64,000 bases of DNA. It comes from Diplolepis rosae (lineage: Eukaryota > Arthropoda > Insecta > Hymenoptera > Diplolepididae). Positions 23,374 to 33,830 of the stretch are shown one piece after another. Within the stretch, counting starts at the first letter, position 1. Every line of letters starts with the position of its first letter. Location: contig JAPYXD010000425.1 of the NCBI GenBank assembly GCA_030998225.1, positions 496,001-560,000 on the forward strand, given 5' to 3'. The translations under genes and the position numbers were made by a program. The notes under the pieces are model-generated. The model was given only the letters and a program-made list of their open reading frames with translations. It made no database searches and was not told the origin of the DNA.

Positions 23374-24980
23374 GTGAGTAACCAGGACGTTAAACAAATA
23401 ATAAATACAGGGAAAAGTGAGGGATACATACCTCGATTACATATCAAAGATGGAGTTCACGTAGGAGACGCAGTTGTAAAAAATTTCAAGGGCGAAGCTT
23501 ATTTAAAATTTGAAAACACAAATGAAATATCAGTAACGCTACTGGTTATCAGTTCTAATGGTTAATTTAGAAGAATTTGAAAAATCGGAATCTAATAAAT
23601 CAATTGGAAATTCAAATAATTTTGAACAAATAAATAACGAAGATATATGAAGTCAAATATTGTATAACTTTTTAAGAACGGACAATTCTCTTATCAACTT
23701 ATACAAATTCTATAACGTTATAGACGAAGACATAGTAAAATGTATCAAATAGCTTTTTCAAATAGACCATCTAAATCAAGACGAATACGAATACGTTGAA
23801 AAACCGATTAAAAATAATGCAGGCAGATTTCAAATCCAAGAGAAACTACTTGTAACTACTAATGCATTACAACATTTAATTCCAACTGTAGATGACTTTC
23901 CGATTTTTTCAAGGCAATATATAAAATGGAGAATACTTATTGATTTTCGTAAATTAAATGAAAAAACAATTGGAAATTCGTATCCTCTATCTAACATAAA
24001 GAATATACTTGTTTCTCTAGGTTCTGCGAAATATTTTTCATTATTTAATTTAGGTTTTCAGCATATAAAATGGACCAAAAGACTCTCATAAAACCACACT
24101 TTCTACACCTCACGTTTATTACGAATTCGATAGAATGCCTTTTGGTTTAAAAACAGCGCCAGTCACGTTTCAAAGATTAATGGATCTAAAATTTAGTGGA
24201 TTAATTAGAACGGAACTTTTTGTATATCTTGATGACATTGTTATATTGTATATGCAAATATTCTAGAAGAGCACGAGATTAAATTCAAAAATTTAGCAGA
24301 AAGACTTAGACAAGCAAATTTACATTTACGACCAGACAAATGCGAATTTTTACGACCCAAAGTAGGATATTTAGTGTCATATAAGTGATAAAAATGGAGC
24401 ACGTCCAGATCTAAGAAAAATAATAGATGTACAAAATTGTTCAGCCCCAAAAACACAGAAAAATGTTTAACAGGATATTATAGACGATTTATTGATGGAT
24501 TTTCAAAAATTGTAAGTCTATTAAATCAACTTCTAAAAGAAAACATACCTTTTAATTGGATTAGAAAACAACAAATAGCTTTCGATATTTTAAAAGCTAA
24601 TTTATATGAAGTACCACTTTCACAAGGGCCAGATTTTTCTCAACCTTTTATATTCACAACAGATGCCTCAGGATTTGCAATAAGAGTCTAAGAGACAACG
24701 AGAAAAAATATGATAATATGAAAAAGAATCTCTTGCTATAATATTTTGTGTGAGTCATTTTCGTCCTTATTTGCATAGAAGAAAATTTACTTTACTGAGT
24801 GATCATAAACCTCTAGTTTTGTTTCAAAATTCTAAGGACCTTTGTTCATTAGTTTTACGTTCGAGATTTAAACTCACGGAATATGTTTTTGATGTAGTTT
24901 ACAAAGCAGGAAAAATGAATGTAAATGCAGACGCTCTCTCAAGAGACATTAAGTTAATGACAACGATACTTTTATGACTT
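23374..24980 (+). pseudogene. Ty3/gypsy element 1, pol relic (RT, RNase H)
   Basis: ORF 23374-23565 matches the region after the protease of 412/gypsy-like elements (VKNFKGEAYLKFENTNE). The reverse transcriptase follows in pieces: RILIDFRKLNEKTIGNSYPL near 23930, the active-site YLDD at about 24220, and CEFLRPKVGYLV near 24345. The thumb/connection piece starts near 24470 (GYYRRFIDGFSKIV). The RNase H begins with FTTDASGFAIRV near 24650 and continues at 24750-24977 (LLSDHKPLVLFQNSKDLCSL) to NVNADALSR. Stops and frameshifts break it throughout. It is separate from element 2, which starts again at protease downstream. Confidence 0.8.
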
Positions 24981-25179
24981 CTCATGAAAAAACTACTACC
25001 AAGAAAATGTCCACAGGAATATGAAAAAATATGAAAATTTACCATTGTTATGCCTAACGGTAAGATACCCCTTCTATTAGCACTCAAGGCCTATATAATT
25101 TAGAGCGCAGGGCCCGCTCCTCCGTTCTTGTTCGACCAATAAAGTTACAACTTCTGAGCTTTTTATACAAAAGACTTAG

Positions 25180-25553
25180 CAATATTCTTAGAACCTCTTT
25201 CTTCGTTATTACGCATAACATTTAACATTTTTTGGACAATCACATATTTTTCATATTGTAACTGACGATTTCCCACTTCCGGAAGAAGGGATAATAGAAA
25301 TAAAATTCTTTTCTAAATATCGACGTTATGCAATAACATCAGAATTTTTGATACTCGACAACATAAAATTACCGCTCCACGAAGACGGAGAATTTATCCC
25401 TGGAAAGACAACAAAAGTATTTAGAATAGCAAAGGCTGATCAAAATCAGGATTTACTTGCATTAGATCAAGAAAACATACCAGAAGAAATTTAAAGAATT
25501 CAGAACAACGAGATTTCTGTTCCCATTACCAATTACTGTATAGAACCTAAACC
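25180..25553 (+). pseudogene. errantivirus-like provirus (gypsy element 2), protease-linker relic
   Basis: The + strand translation from about 25240 (FHIVTDDFPLPEEGIIEIKF, LHEDGEFIPGKTT) matches the protease-side region of gypsy/errantivirus pol, with a TAA near 25493. Sequence at 25087-25160, with an AATAAA at about 25138, may be an old LTR remnant. The provirus continues through the LINE-flanking repeat, then at 28563-28694, then 49670-52400, then 60193-60717. It is an old, broken copy. Confidence 0.65.
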
Positions 25554-25747
25554 AATAAACACCAGAATTAAGTATGAAAAAATACTAACTATTAATTCCT
25601 GAGACGTGAATTCACGCAAAAAGGAGGGCGAACTATGGAATAGATTACAGGAAATTTTTAAACTATCGAAGCTGGATCATTTAGAGGAACATCAGAAAGA
25701 TATTATTCAAAGATTGATTACAAAATACCAAGAAGTATTCTCTTTGG
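25554..25747 (+). repeat. 194-bp direct repeat, left copy (flanks LINE copy 3)
   Basis: This segment of gypsy element 2 pol (codes for LSKLDHLEEHQKDIIQRLIT) is repeated at 28369-28562 with about six single-base differences and no length change. The LINE lies exactly between the two copies. The outer flanks are unique and continue the pol gene in the correct order, so the repeat is best read as a long target-site duplication. Confidence 0.9.
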
Positions 25748-28368
25748 TCTATCCCAGGTTGAAAGCGGGGGACGCTATAAACGTGTCTATCCCCATGCAT
25801 GGAGAAGGATGTATGCTCAGGCAGCGGCGCTGAGAATGAGTCTGCGGGTGCCTGTGAGGAATGAGTGAACTGAATGAATGTCAGCGCCGCATGACTGTGA
25901 TATGTGTCCTTCGAATGTAAGAGAAGAACTTATAGACGGTCTCTTTCTTGAATGAGGCTAAGAGTGAATTGGTGTATGGAATTTCCTGGGGGGACACTTC
26001 AAAGCCTCTGCAGTCTGTGACGAAAAACAGTCCAAACGATCGCTTCCGTATGGCATCCCACTGGGAGTGCTTCGCACCGAGTAGTGTCTTACCCGGCCCA
26101 CGAGGAAGCGAGGTTGATGTGAGCCTAGCTCTGCCGAGGATGGTGTGCTATACGGGATCAGGAGCCAGCCCCTTCGGGAACTTGATCAGGTAGTGCGTAT
26201 TGATCACAGGTGTCGGAGCCTGTGTTGCTTCGAGCGAGTCCGGTCTGTCTGTGTATTCGGGGACCTGCTAAGCGGAGGTTGGTCCTCAGGGAACTGGGGT
26301 AGGACTTCGGTCCGAGGGTACACCCGTTTCCAACTATTCCGACCCGCTCCACTACGACGAGGTCGAGAAGGACCCATGGGGTCTCACTTTCAAAATAGTC
26401 ACTAAGAAATTGGTGACTGGAAGAAAGACCCCGGGCCTGGACAATCCCATTCTCATCCCATCTACATTGTGCGTAGCTTGTTTCCACACGTGGGGCCATT
26501 CCAAAGACAGGACCGAAGTTCCTGCGTGGTCCAGCGCGAAGAACTCTTCACTCTCGAAGAACAAAAGAGAAGGGGTCGGAGGCTCAAGGCGAATACAGCG
26601 CCGGGGATCGATGGAGTGCCAAACGAGATCCTCAAAGAGGTGATCGGGGCATACCTGGAGATATTACTAGGAGCCTTTAACTCCTGTCTTCGGGAGGGGA
26701 GGTTCTTCGCAGACTGGAAGAAGCAGAGGTTGGTCCTGCTGAGGAAGTGCACCAAACCTCTAGGGGATGCCTCATCGTATAGACCAATATGTCTATTGGA
26801 TACGATGGGGAAGCTTCTGGAGGAGTTGATTCTACAACGGCTTCGGGCCCTTTTGGTCGGGGAGAACGGTCTCTCGGAAAACCAGTTCGGATTCAAGAAA
26901 GGCAGGTCCACTGTGGACGCTATCCAAGCTGTGGTTAACATCGCCAGAAATGCAAGAAAAGGAACTGGTAAGCGTAAGGGATTCTGCGCGTTAATCGGCA
27001 TTGACTTACGCAATGCGTTTAATACCGCGAGATGGAACATCTGCATCGAGGCGATGGTGCGGAAAAAGGTTCCAGACTACCTATTGCGAATGATAGATGA
27101 CTATCTGAGCGACAGATGGGTGATATACCAGGGCGACAAATAGTCTCTGAAAGAAGAGATGACATGTGGTGCCCCTCAGGGGTCGCGGGTGGGTCCACTC
27201 GTTTGAAACGTCATGTATGACGATTTCCTGCGCATGCTTTACTACCTGCTGGAACGAGCATCATCGGCTTCGCGGATTACGCACTTGTCGTGTGCGCCGC
27301 TGATGACGTCTGAATCCTGGAGCTGAGGATCCATAAAAGTCTGCGGCGGGCGAAGCGTTGGTTGGATAGCAGAGGACTGAAAATGGCCACTGAGAAAACC
27401 GAGGCTTTGCTCATCACGGACAGGAGATCCTGTCAGTACCGGAGGATCGTTCTCGGAGGGCATGAGGTCGAGTGGAGAACAAGTATAAAGTACCTGGGAG
27501 TGCAGTTGGATCGTAGGCTTAGCTTTGGCGAACACCTAAGGATCGCAACTGTCCAAGCCATCCAATGTGGAGCAAACTTGGCTCGGCTTATGCCAAACAT
27601 TGTTGGAGCCAGGGAAGCAAAAAGGAGACTGGTGGCTAGCGTGGTGCATTCAAAGCTGCTTTATGCAGCCCTGGTCTGGGCTAATGCCCTGCAAAACCAT
27701 GCTATCCAGAAGAAGCTGTTCTCGGCGCAAAGATCTGCTGCGTTAAGAATAGTTTCAGCATATAGAACTGTCTCGACGAGTGCTGTGTTGGTCCTGGCGA
27801 GTGTCCCGCCAATAGATTTATTGGCGGAGGAAAGGCAAGAGACCTTCCAGCTCCGCAAGGAGCTTACCTGTACCGACCTGCAGGAAATCGCTCGCGCGAA
27901 GGAGGCTATCCGCAAGGATGAAATGCACAGACTCGTTGAGGAATGGCAGATGAGATGGCATAGTGAGCAGACCGGGAGATGGACCTACCGCCTGATCCCA
28001 GAGCTCGCCACCTGGCTGAACCCGCGGTCCTACGTCTTTGGTGGACTTGGCTTTCTGCGTCGTTCGGGGGAGGACTCTCTTTGTTCCTCTCCTGGCTGGC
28101 GCGGCTTGTCAGTTTACCTAACGGGCGAGTAGCCGCGGGTGGAAGTTCAGGGCGAACGGATGACTGATGAGTCGTACGCGACTTTAGGCTGTAACCAACC
28201 ACCCGTGAAGTTTAAAGCCGAAAGGCGGTTCCTCGGGCGGTGTATTGGTTCGAGAGAGGGGTTTTTTTGGTTTTAACAGGTATGCCTAGACCCGTCCCAG
28301 GAGAGTCCTGTACAACGTCTATAAAAGATTTCGCCATTTTTCCTCCTCACAAAAAAAAATAAATAAAA
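25748..28368 (+). mobile_element. R1-type LINE copy 3, complete insertion with 194-bp target duplication
   Basis: A 2.6-kb R1-clade LINE inserted in gypsy element 2. ORF 26469-27143 encodes the fingers and palm (TAPGIDGVPNEILKEVIGAY; YRPICLLDTMGKLLEELIL; IGIDLRNAFNTARW) and ends at a TAG. The next segment keeps GAPQGSRVGPLV, but the catalytic FADD reads FADY near 27275. ORF 27362-28132 gives the RT thumb and C-terminal domain (IKYLGVQLDRRLSFGEHL). A deletion at about 27995 removes the Cys-His finger and joins to the 3' UTR. The upstream part (25748-26460) is an eroded 5' region with no clean ORF. The 3' end is A-rich. It is inactive. Confidence 0.88.
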
Positions 28369-28562
28369 AATAAACACCACAATTAAGTATGAACAAATAC
28401 TAACTATTAATTCCCGAGACGTGAATTCACGCAAAAAGGAGGGCGAACTATGAAATAGATTACAGGAAATTTTTAAACTATCGAAACTGGATCATTTAGA
28501 GGAACATCAGAAAGATATTATACAAAGATTGATTACAAAATACCAAGAAGTATTCTCTTTGG
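28369..28562 (+). repeat. 194-bp direct repeat, right copy
   Basis: Right-hand partner of 25554-25747, the same length, with differences near the words CACAATT, GAACAAAT, CCCGAG, TGAAAT, GAAACT and TATAC. After it, gypsy element 2 continues at 28563 with the start of the RT region. Confidence 0.9.
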
Positions 28563-28694
28563 ACACCAAACCACTCCCATGCACAAACGTAACACAACAC
28601 GAAATTGTTCAGAAATCAGGAAGAATCGCTAATTTAAGGTCACATAAACTGCCGGAATAAAACCGAGAATATTCGCTTCAGGAAACGGAGAAAC
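28563..28694 (+). pseudogene. provirus (gypsy element 2), start of RT region
   Basis: Translates as DTKPLPCTNVTQHEIVQKSG and SLQETEKLL, the conserved lead-in to Ty3/gypsy reverse transcriptase, with one TAA near 28659. It is cut at 28694 by the giant LTR element; the same reading frame resumes at 49670 after the GAAAC duplication. Confidence 0.85.
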
Positions 28695-31600
28695 TGTTAT
28701 GTACGGATGGTAGGTGTGGGAAATAAATAATTGAATATTATTTAGTTATTCAGAAGGAAAAAGAGATGTACGCGGAAGTCGTCCAAACTGTAGGACACTT
28801 TCTTGTCCCTTTTTATTTTTAAGCGGGATCGCTTCCCGGTGTTTTCCCCACTTTTAATTCGCTAACAAGAGAAAAATTTTCAAGAATGCCGAAATTTATT
28901 TTTATGATGGTTTTTACACAGTGAATTTCGATTGTAAGGTTGAACACACATTTACTATAAACAAAAGGGTTTTAAAATTGCACGATACAGCTTACCAATC
29001 GATATTCTTAATTCTACCAGTTGGTAGGATAAGGGCTGGAGAAGCAGGCTGCCTTCGACGTCACCCTTAATTTTCCTGACCCAGCTGGGCTTTAAAAACT
29101 TTGTTAGGCGTGACTAAAACTAGTCACTCTTATTTGTCCTTTTCATCGGTTGCACATGGTTGCAAAGAGCACACACGCACGAACTTTCGACACTCTGGCC
29201 TTGTTAATTTTATAAAAATTAAAAGGAGGATGGCTTTGAACCAGAAAGAAAACAGTGCTTTTAAATTGTTTTCTTTCTCCACTTTTAATTGTTTATAACC
29301 TTAATATGGCTCCTTGAAAAATATCTTCTCGTCGTTTTGAGGTTCGACGACAGGATTATTTTTCGGAATTTTTGTTTTCCAGCGCCAGGCTGTGCACGCA
29401 CAGTCAACTCTTGCGGCTGACCGACCACAGACGCGCTCAAAATATTATTTTTGCGCGAAGCGTAGTGGTAAAAATACGATAGATATTTTTTAGCGCGACA
29501 ACCCCGTGAACGGCTTTCGTCGGAGGAAAGGTTTGGAAATTATTTACGTCCGCCCAAGTATGTGTACTTTAACCAACTTTTTCGATTCCTGACAACACGT
29601 TTGTTCCGAACCGCGGACGGGCAAAAGCAAAGATCCGTGTCTTGCTCTCTAGAGTTCGTACCCGGAGTAAGAAGCTCGTCAGACTGCGATTTTGATTTCG
29701 AATTAATTTACCTCGTCGACTCGCATCGATGTTATTCAGGTGGGGAATAATGATGACTTAGAATTATTTCTAAGTGGCGTGATTTCCATGGGAAAGGAAT
29801 TTGTGCTGACACTGGACTCGCCAAATACTTGGTAGCTTCGAAATTTCTTTCGTCTGTTGCCAAGTGAAAATTTTTGTTGACTTAGCCATTTTATCAATTT
29901 ATAATGATTCCTGGATTTTTCTAACTCCAGAATTTTATATGTTTATATTTTAAATTTAGGGCCTGATACCTTAACAATTCTTCATATTTTCAGGAAAATG
30001 TTGGTTCAGGTTTTATGGCAATATGTCACTCACTGGCTAACGATATTTCGTTGCCCAAGTTTTACATTAATTTTGAGTTACAGGAAGGGTATTTAGTGGA
30101 TTTCAGGTAGGGATAATTACTTAAAAGATGTTATTTTGTATATAAAATCGATGCCAGCGATCAATGAACTCAATGAATACTTTTCAGCGTGCGTAGGAAT
30201 CGCCAGAGTAGGTGCGTACGGATGAGCATAAGGTTACCATGGCATCGCCGCAAGGGTTTTACGCACGCTCACAACCATTACGTTTTGACTCACGTGTGTG
30301 CTTGTAAAATCGTTTGATTCTTTTCCCTTTCCCTTCTTCTCCTTTCTTCTCCATCCTTATCCCACCTGCCTGTGCGCATCGTTCTTTCATTCTCTTATTT
30401 CACAATTTTAGTTTCTTATAATAATTATTACATTTATCCATCCCCTTGTACATTTTCATATCAATTCCATACATACATACACACATACACCTGCACACAT
30501 ACATACATACACATATGTAGTAATGTAACTAATATAATATAACTAGCAAGAAGACGTTGACATAATACAACATATATATACATATATATATATACATATA
30601 CATATATATAGCATTATATTAATATATATATACATATATATGGGTCATTCCATATTAGATTGACAGTCGATGTCGCAGATTTGAACGAGATAATTTTTTT
30701 TCGGTCCAGCCATTTTGATTCAATCGTCATATTTTATAACAGACTTCAAAGAATCCAAATCCACGAAAAAAAAATTTCGAAAGGGGCCAAATTTGGAAAG
30801 AAACGATTTTGCATTTATTCCTTTAGTTTTGTATGTTAAAAAATACTTAAACAATTTTTTCGCAACAATTCCTGTAAAGAAGAGTCAAACCCTCATTTTC
30901 GTAATTTGGAAAAAATTTCTTGCGAACAATTGTTTTTAAGATAAACAGGCTTGAAAGTGCGCTTGCTATGTCGAAAATATCATTTCTTAGAAAATTCGAA
31001 AAATCGTATACTTGTAAAAAAAATTTTTTTGGCCAAACAAAAAAATATGTGTCTATTTATTGATGATAAAGAACCGAAAAAAAATTATCTCGTTCAAATC
31101 TGCGACATCGACTGTCAATCTAATATGGAATGACCCATATATATATTTATATATTCGAAAGATTCGTTACGCCCCTGCATGTACGGTGGCTAAATGGTTC
31201 TGTGCATGCGTCACTCTTACCAAAATTTGCATAAAAATGAATTTGGGCAGCGGGGTGACATTTTTTTTCGTTTATTGGCATTAAAATATCATTTTGCCCT
31301 GGCCTTGAATTGGCATTAAAATTTCAACAAGACACACATACTCATATGTAATAATGTAATTAATATAATATAACTAAAAAGAAGACGTTGAAATAATACA
31401 ATATATATATATATATACATGTATACATACACACACACACACACACATATATATATATGCCCGCTTATAAGTATAAGGATATTTGTAGGGTTCAGAATGT
31501 TTTATATACGTAATTTTTAGATTTTAGAATGTTTCACAATTTTACAGGTCCTTGAACCGACCCCTTGACAGTTTATGCTGAGCGCGCAAAAGCACTCAGG

Positions 31601-31726
31601 TTACGAGAAGAGCAAATGAACTTTTCGTTGTTCTTTTGAATCAAGTGAAATATCATTCAAAGATTTGCCTTGATTTATTATACATTTTATTTTAGTTATA
31701 TCTTCATTTACGGTTTGCTCGTAACA
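28695..31726 (-). repeat. LTR (left copy; 3' LTR in element orientation)
   Basis: 3,032 bp including a 497-bp MITE. It aligns along its length with 46221-49669. The block 29742-30195 is identical by eye to 47281-47735, while neighbouring parts differ by roughly 4-8 percent. It contains a GC-richer patch (29330-29740) and CA/TA microsatellites (30455-30640, 31400-31460). Small ORFs inside are not supported as genes. Confidence 0.88.
30641..31137. mobile_element. 497-bp MITE inside the left LTR
   Basis: Starts TGGGTCATTCCATATTAGAT and ends with the exact inverse. The inverted repeat extends for about 65 bases with no mismatch that I can see (through AACGAGATAATTTTTTTTCGGT). TA lies on both sides. 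The other LTR has no copy at the equivalent place, so this insertion came after the LTR element integrated. It is non-coding. Confidence 0.88.
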
Positions 31727-32537
31727 AACCACACCGGAATATTATGCTTTCGTCCCCGAGAGCAGGGGTGGTTCAAGGGATGTTTCCAAGATAAGACTTT
31801 TGATTTTTATGTAGCTTAAATTACATATAGAACTACTTATACACCTAGTATATGAGGGTATATTCATACCTAAATCTCTATATGAAATGCTGCCTTTTCC
31901 TTCAAATGTTATCAAAAACAAACAAAAAAACAAAAATGGAATCGCGGAATTAGTCCTTGGTGTTTAAAATAATTTTGATATACTATGAGCATGGGGGAGG
32001 TTTATTTCATGGTGTCTAGGTTAAGTATGAGATAACCCAAACAAGAGAGAGAGATACACGTGTACGTATATTTATACATATATGTATACGCACATATACG
32101 CATATACACACACATATGCGAGCGCACGGGGAAGATTTTCCACTAGGTGTCAAGAATGAGAATTTCAACACAGGGGGTTGCATTTTTTATCTGGGTCTCG
32201 ATAGAATTAACCAGATTGTATTTTGATTTGCATAATTCCTAAATTATTAGAAGTTTCTACCGCAATTTCCCGAATTGGACTGGAGTTTTATGTAGTTATA
32301 TGTCACTGAGAATTGCGTTACAGTTTGATGGTTCTAAAGTACCTTCCCTCGAGAATTTATCAGTTCATGTACTTGAATATGGGGGTAGGTATCTTTATTT
32401 TAATAATTGCAATATCAATCAACGATAACGTAATACGTGATATGCAGCATTTTAAAGACTTTTTTTTCGCTTGAGTGTACGCCATTTGTGCTAGCGTACA
32501 TTATTTGCACGAGTGTACGTCTCCTGGCTACCACATA
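31727..32537. other. internal non-coding region of the giant element
   Basis: Between the left LTR and the intact mariner. It holds a CA/TA-rich stretch (32040-32125) and no ORF with a recognisable motif. It is the 3' end of the element in minus orientation. An obvious purine-rich tract next to the LTR is not visible. Confidence 0.5.
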
Positions 32538-33830
32538 CTAGGTTGTTCAAAAAGTTTTGAAAGCGACATCTATAGAGCAGTAGAAGAATCAAAATTTCTA
32601 CGCCATTTTAAGATTTCATCTTTCATATGAACATACCCAAAGTGTCATTCCACTCTGTCAATTCATTGCTTGTTTACAAGCCATTTGAAGATGACGTGTC
32701 AGTGTATTTTTGTACAATGGAAAAAACCGAATATCGTGCAGTGATAAAATTCTTTGTTTTGGAAGGTTTATCAACAACGGAAATTCATACAAAAATGGCG
32801 AAAGTGTTAAAGGAAGCTGCTCCTTCATTTCCAAGTGTGCATCGATGGGTTTTAGAGTTTGGACGTGGTCGAAAAAGCGTTGAAGTCGATCCACGCTCAG
32901 GACGTCCAAAAAGTGCATCAACACCAGCATTCATAGCAAAAGTACAGGATATGGTTTTGGAAGATCGTCGATTGACCAAGAGAGATTTAGCAGAGGCCCT
33001 AAACATCTCATTAGGCAGTGTGAGTCATATTTTACGTGAAGTTTTGGGTTTCAGAAAGCTTTGTGCACAATGGGTGCCGCATTCGCTCACAATGGAACAA
33101 AAACACGTTCGAATGCGACTTTCTGAGCAACATTTGGAGCGTTTTCGAAAGGATAAAAAGGATTTTTTGCGTCGATTCATCACTATGGATGAGACTTGGG
33201 TCTTCCATCATGATCCTGAATCAAAACAAGAGGCTAAGGAGTGGTGTGAATCAGGAACTTCGGCACCGAAGCGAGTTCGTGTCCAGAACTCGGCGAAGAA
33301 GGTGTTAGCATCAGTTTTTTGGGATGCAAAAGGGATTTTGTTGGTGGATTATCTCCATACTGGCAAAACAATAAATTCTGAATATTATTGTAACCTTTTG
33401 GATCAATTTGATGCAAAAATTCGTGAAAAAAGACCCGGTTTGCAGAAGAAAAATTTCCTTTTTCATCAAGACAATGCACCTGCTCACACAGCTCAAAAAA
33501 CCATCACTAAAATAACCGAATTAAAGTACGAATTGTTGCAGCATCTACCTTATTCGACTGATTTAGCTCCCTCTGACTTCTGGCTGTTCCCACACCTCAA
33601 GAAATTCCTTCATGGGAATCATTTTTTATCAAACGAAGAGGTTATAGCCGTCGTAGAGGAGTATTTTGCAGGCCTTGCAGAAAGTCGCTTCCATGATGGG
33701 ATAAACAAGTTGGAAGACCGTTGGATCAAATGTATTGATCTTATGGGAGATTATACTGAGCAATAAAAGTGATTTCACCAAAAAAAAACGTATTTTCATT
33801 TCCGCTTTCAAAACTTTTTGAACAACCTAG
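32538..33830 (+). mobile_element. full-length mariner transposon
   Basis: 1,293 bp flanked by TA (32536-32537, 33831-33832). Perfect 28-bp inverted repeats start CTAGGTTGTTCAAAAAGTTT. The single ORF has no stop or frameshift. It is the only element in the window with intact ends and an intact transposase, which suggests recent arrival. It lies in the internal region of the giant LTR element, on the strand opposite to gag. Confidence 0.95.
32717..33766 (+). CDS. mariner transposase (DD34D), apparently intact
   Basis: 349 residues from the ATG at 32717. An upstream in-frame ATG at 32627 would add 30 residues, but the family start MEKTEYRAVIKFF fits the later one. The N-terminal third holds two helix-turn-helix motifs (FVLEGLSTTEIH; then KRDLAEALNISLGSVSHILR) that bind the inverted repeats. 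The catalytic domain has Asp in ITMDETWVFHHD, HQDNAPAHTAQ and TDLAPSDFWLFP. Exactly 34 residues separate the second and third Asp. WVPHSL matches the conserved WVPHxL linker, and the C-terminus ends GDYTEQ. The enzyme excises and pastes the element at TA sites, in the nucleus. Length and motifs equal the family norm. Activity is inferred, not shown. Confidence 0.95.
   Translation: MEKTEYRAVIKFFVLEGLSTTEIHTKMAKVLKEAAPSFPSVHRWVLEFGRGRKSVEVDPRSGRPKSASTPAFIAKVQDMVLEDRRLTKRDLAEALNISLGSVSHILREVLGFRKLCAQWVPHSLTMEQKHVRMRLSEQHLERFRKDKKDFLRRFITMDETWVFHHDPESKQEAKEWCESGTSAPKRVRVQNSAKKVLASVFWDAKGILLVDYLHTGKTINSEYYCNLLDQFDAKIREKRPGLQKKNFLFHQDNAPAHTAQKTITKITELKYELLQHLPYSTDLAPSDFWLFPHLKKFLHGNHFLSNEEVIAVVEEYFAGLAESRFHDGINKLEDRWIKCIDLMGDYTEQ

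Noticed and set aside
29101..29750. ORFs of 60-65 codons present in both LTRs
   Set aside because: Conserved only because the LTRs are copies of each other; no motif and no start context.
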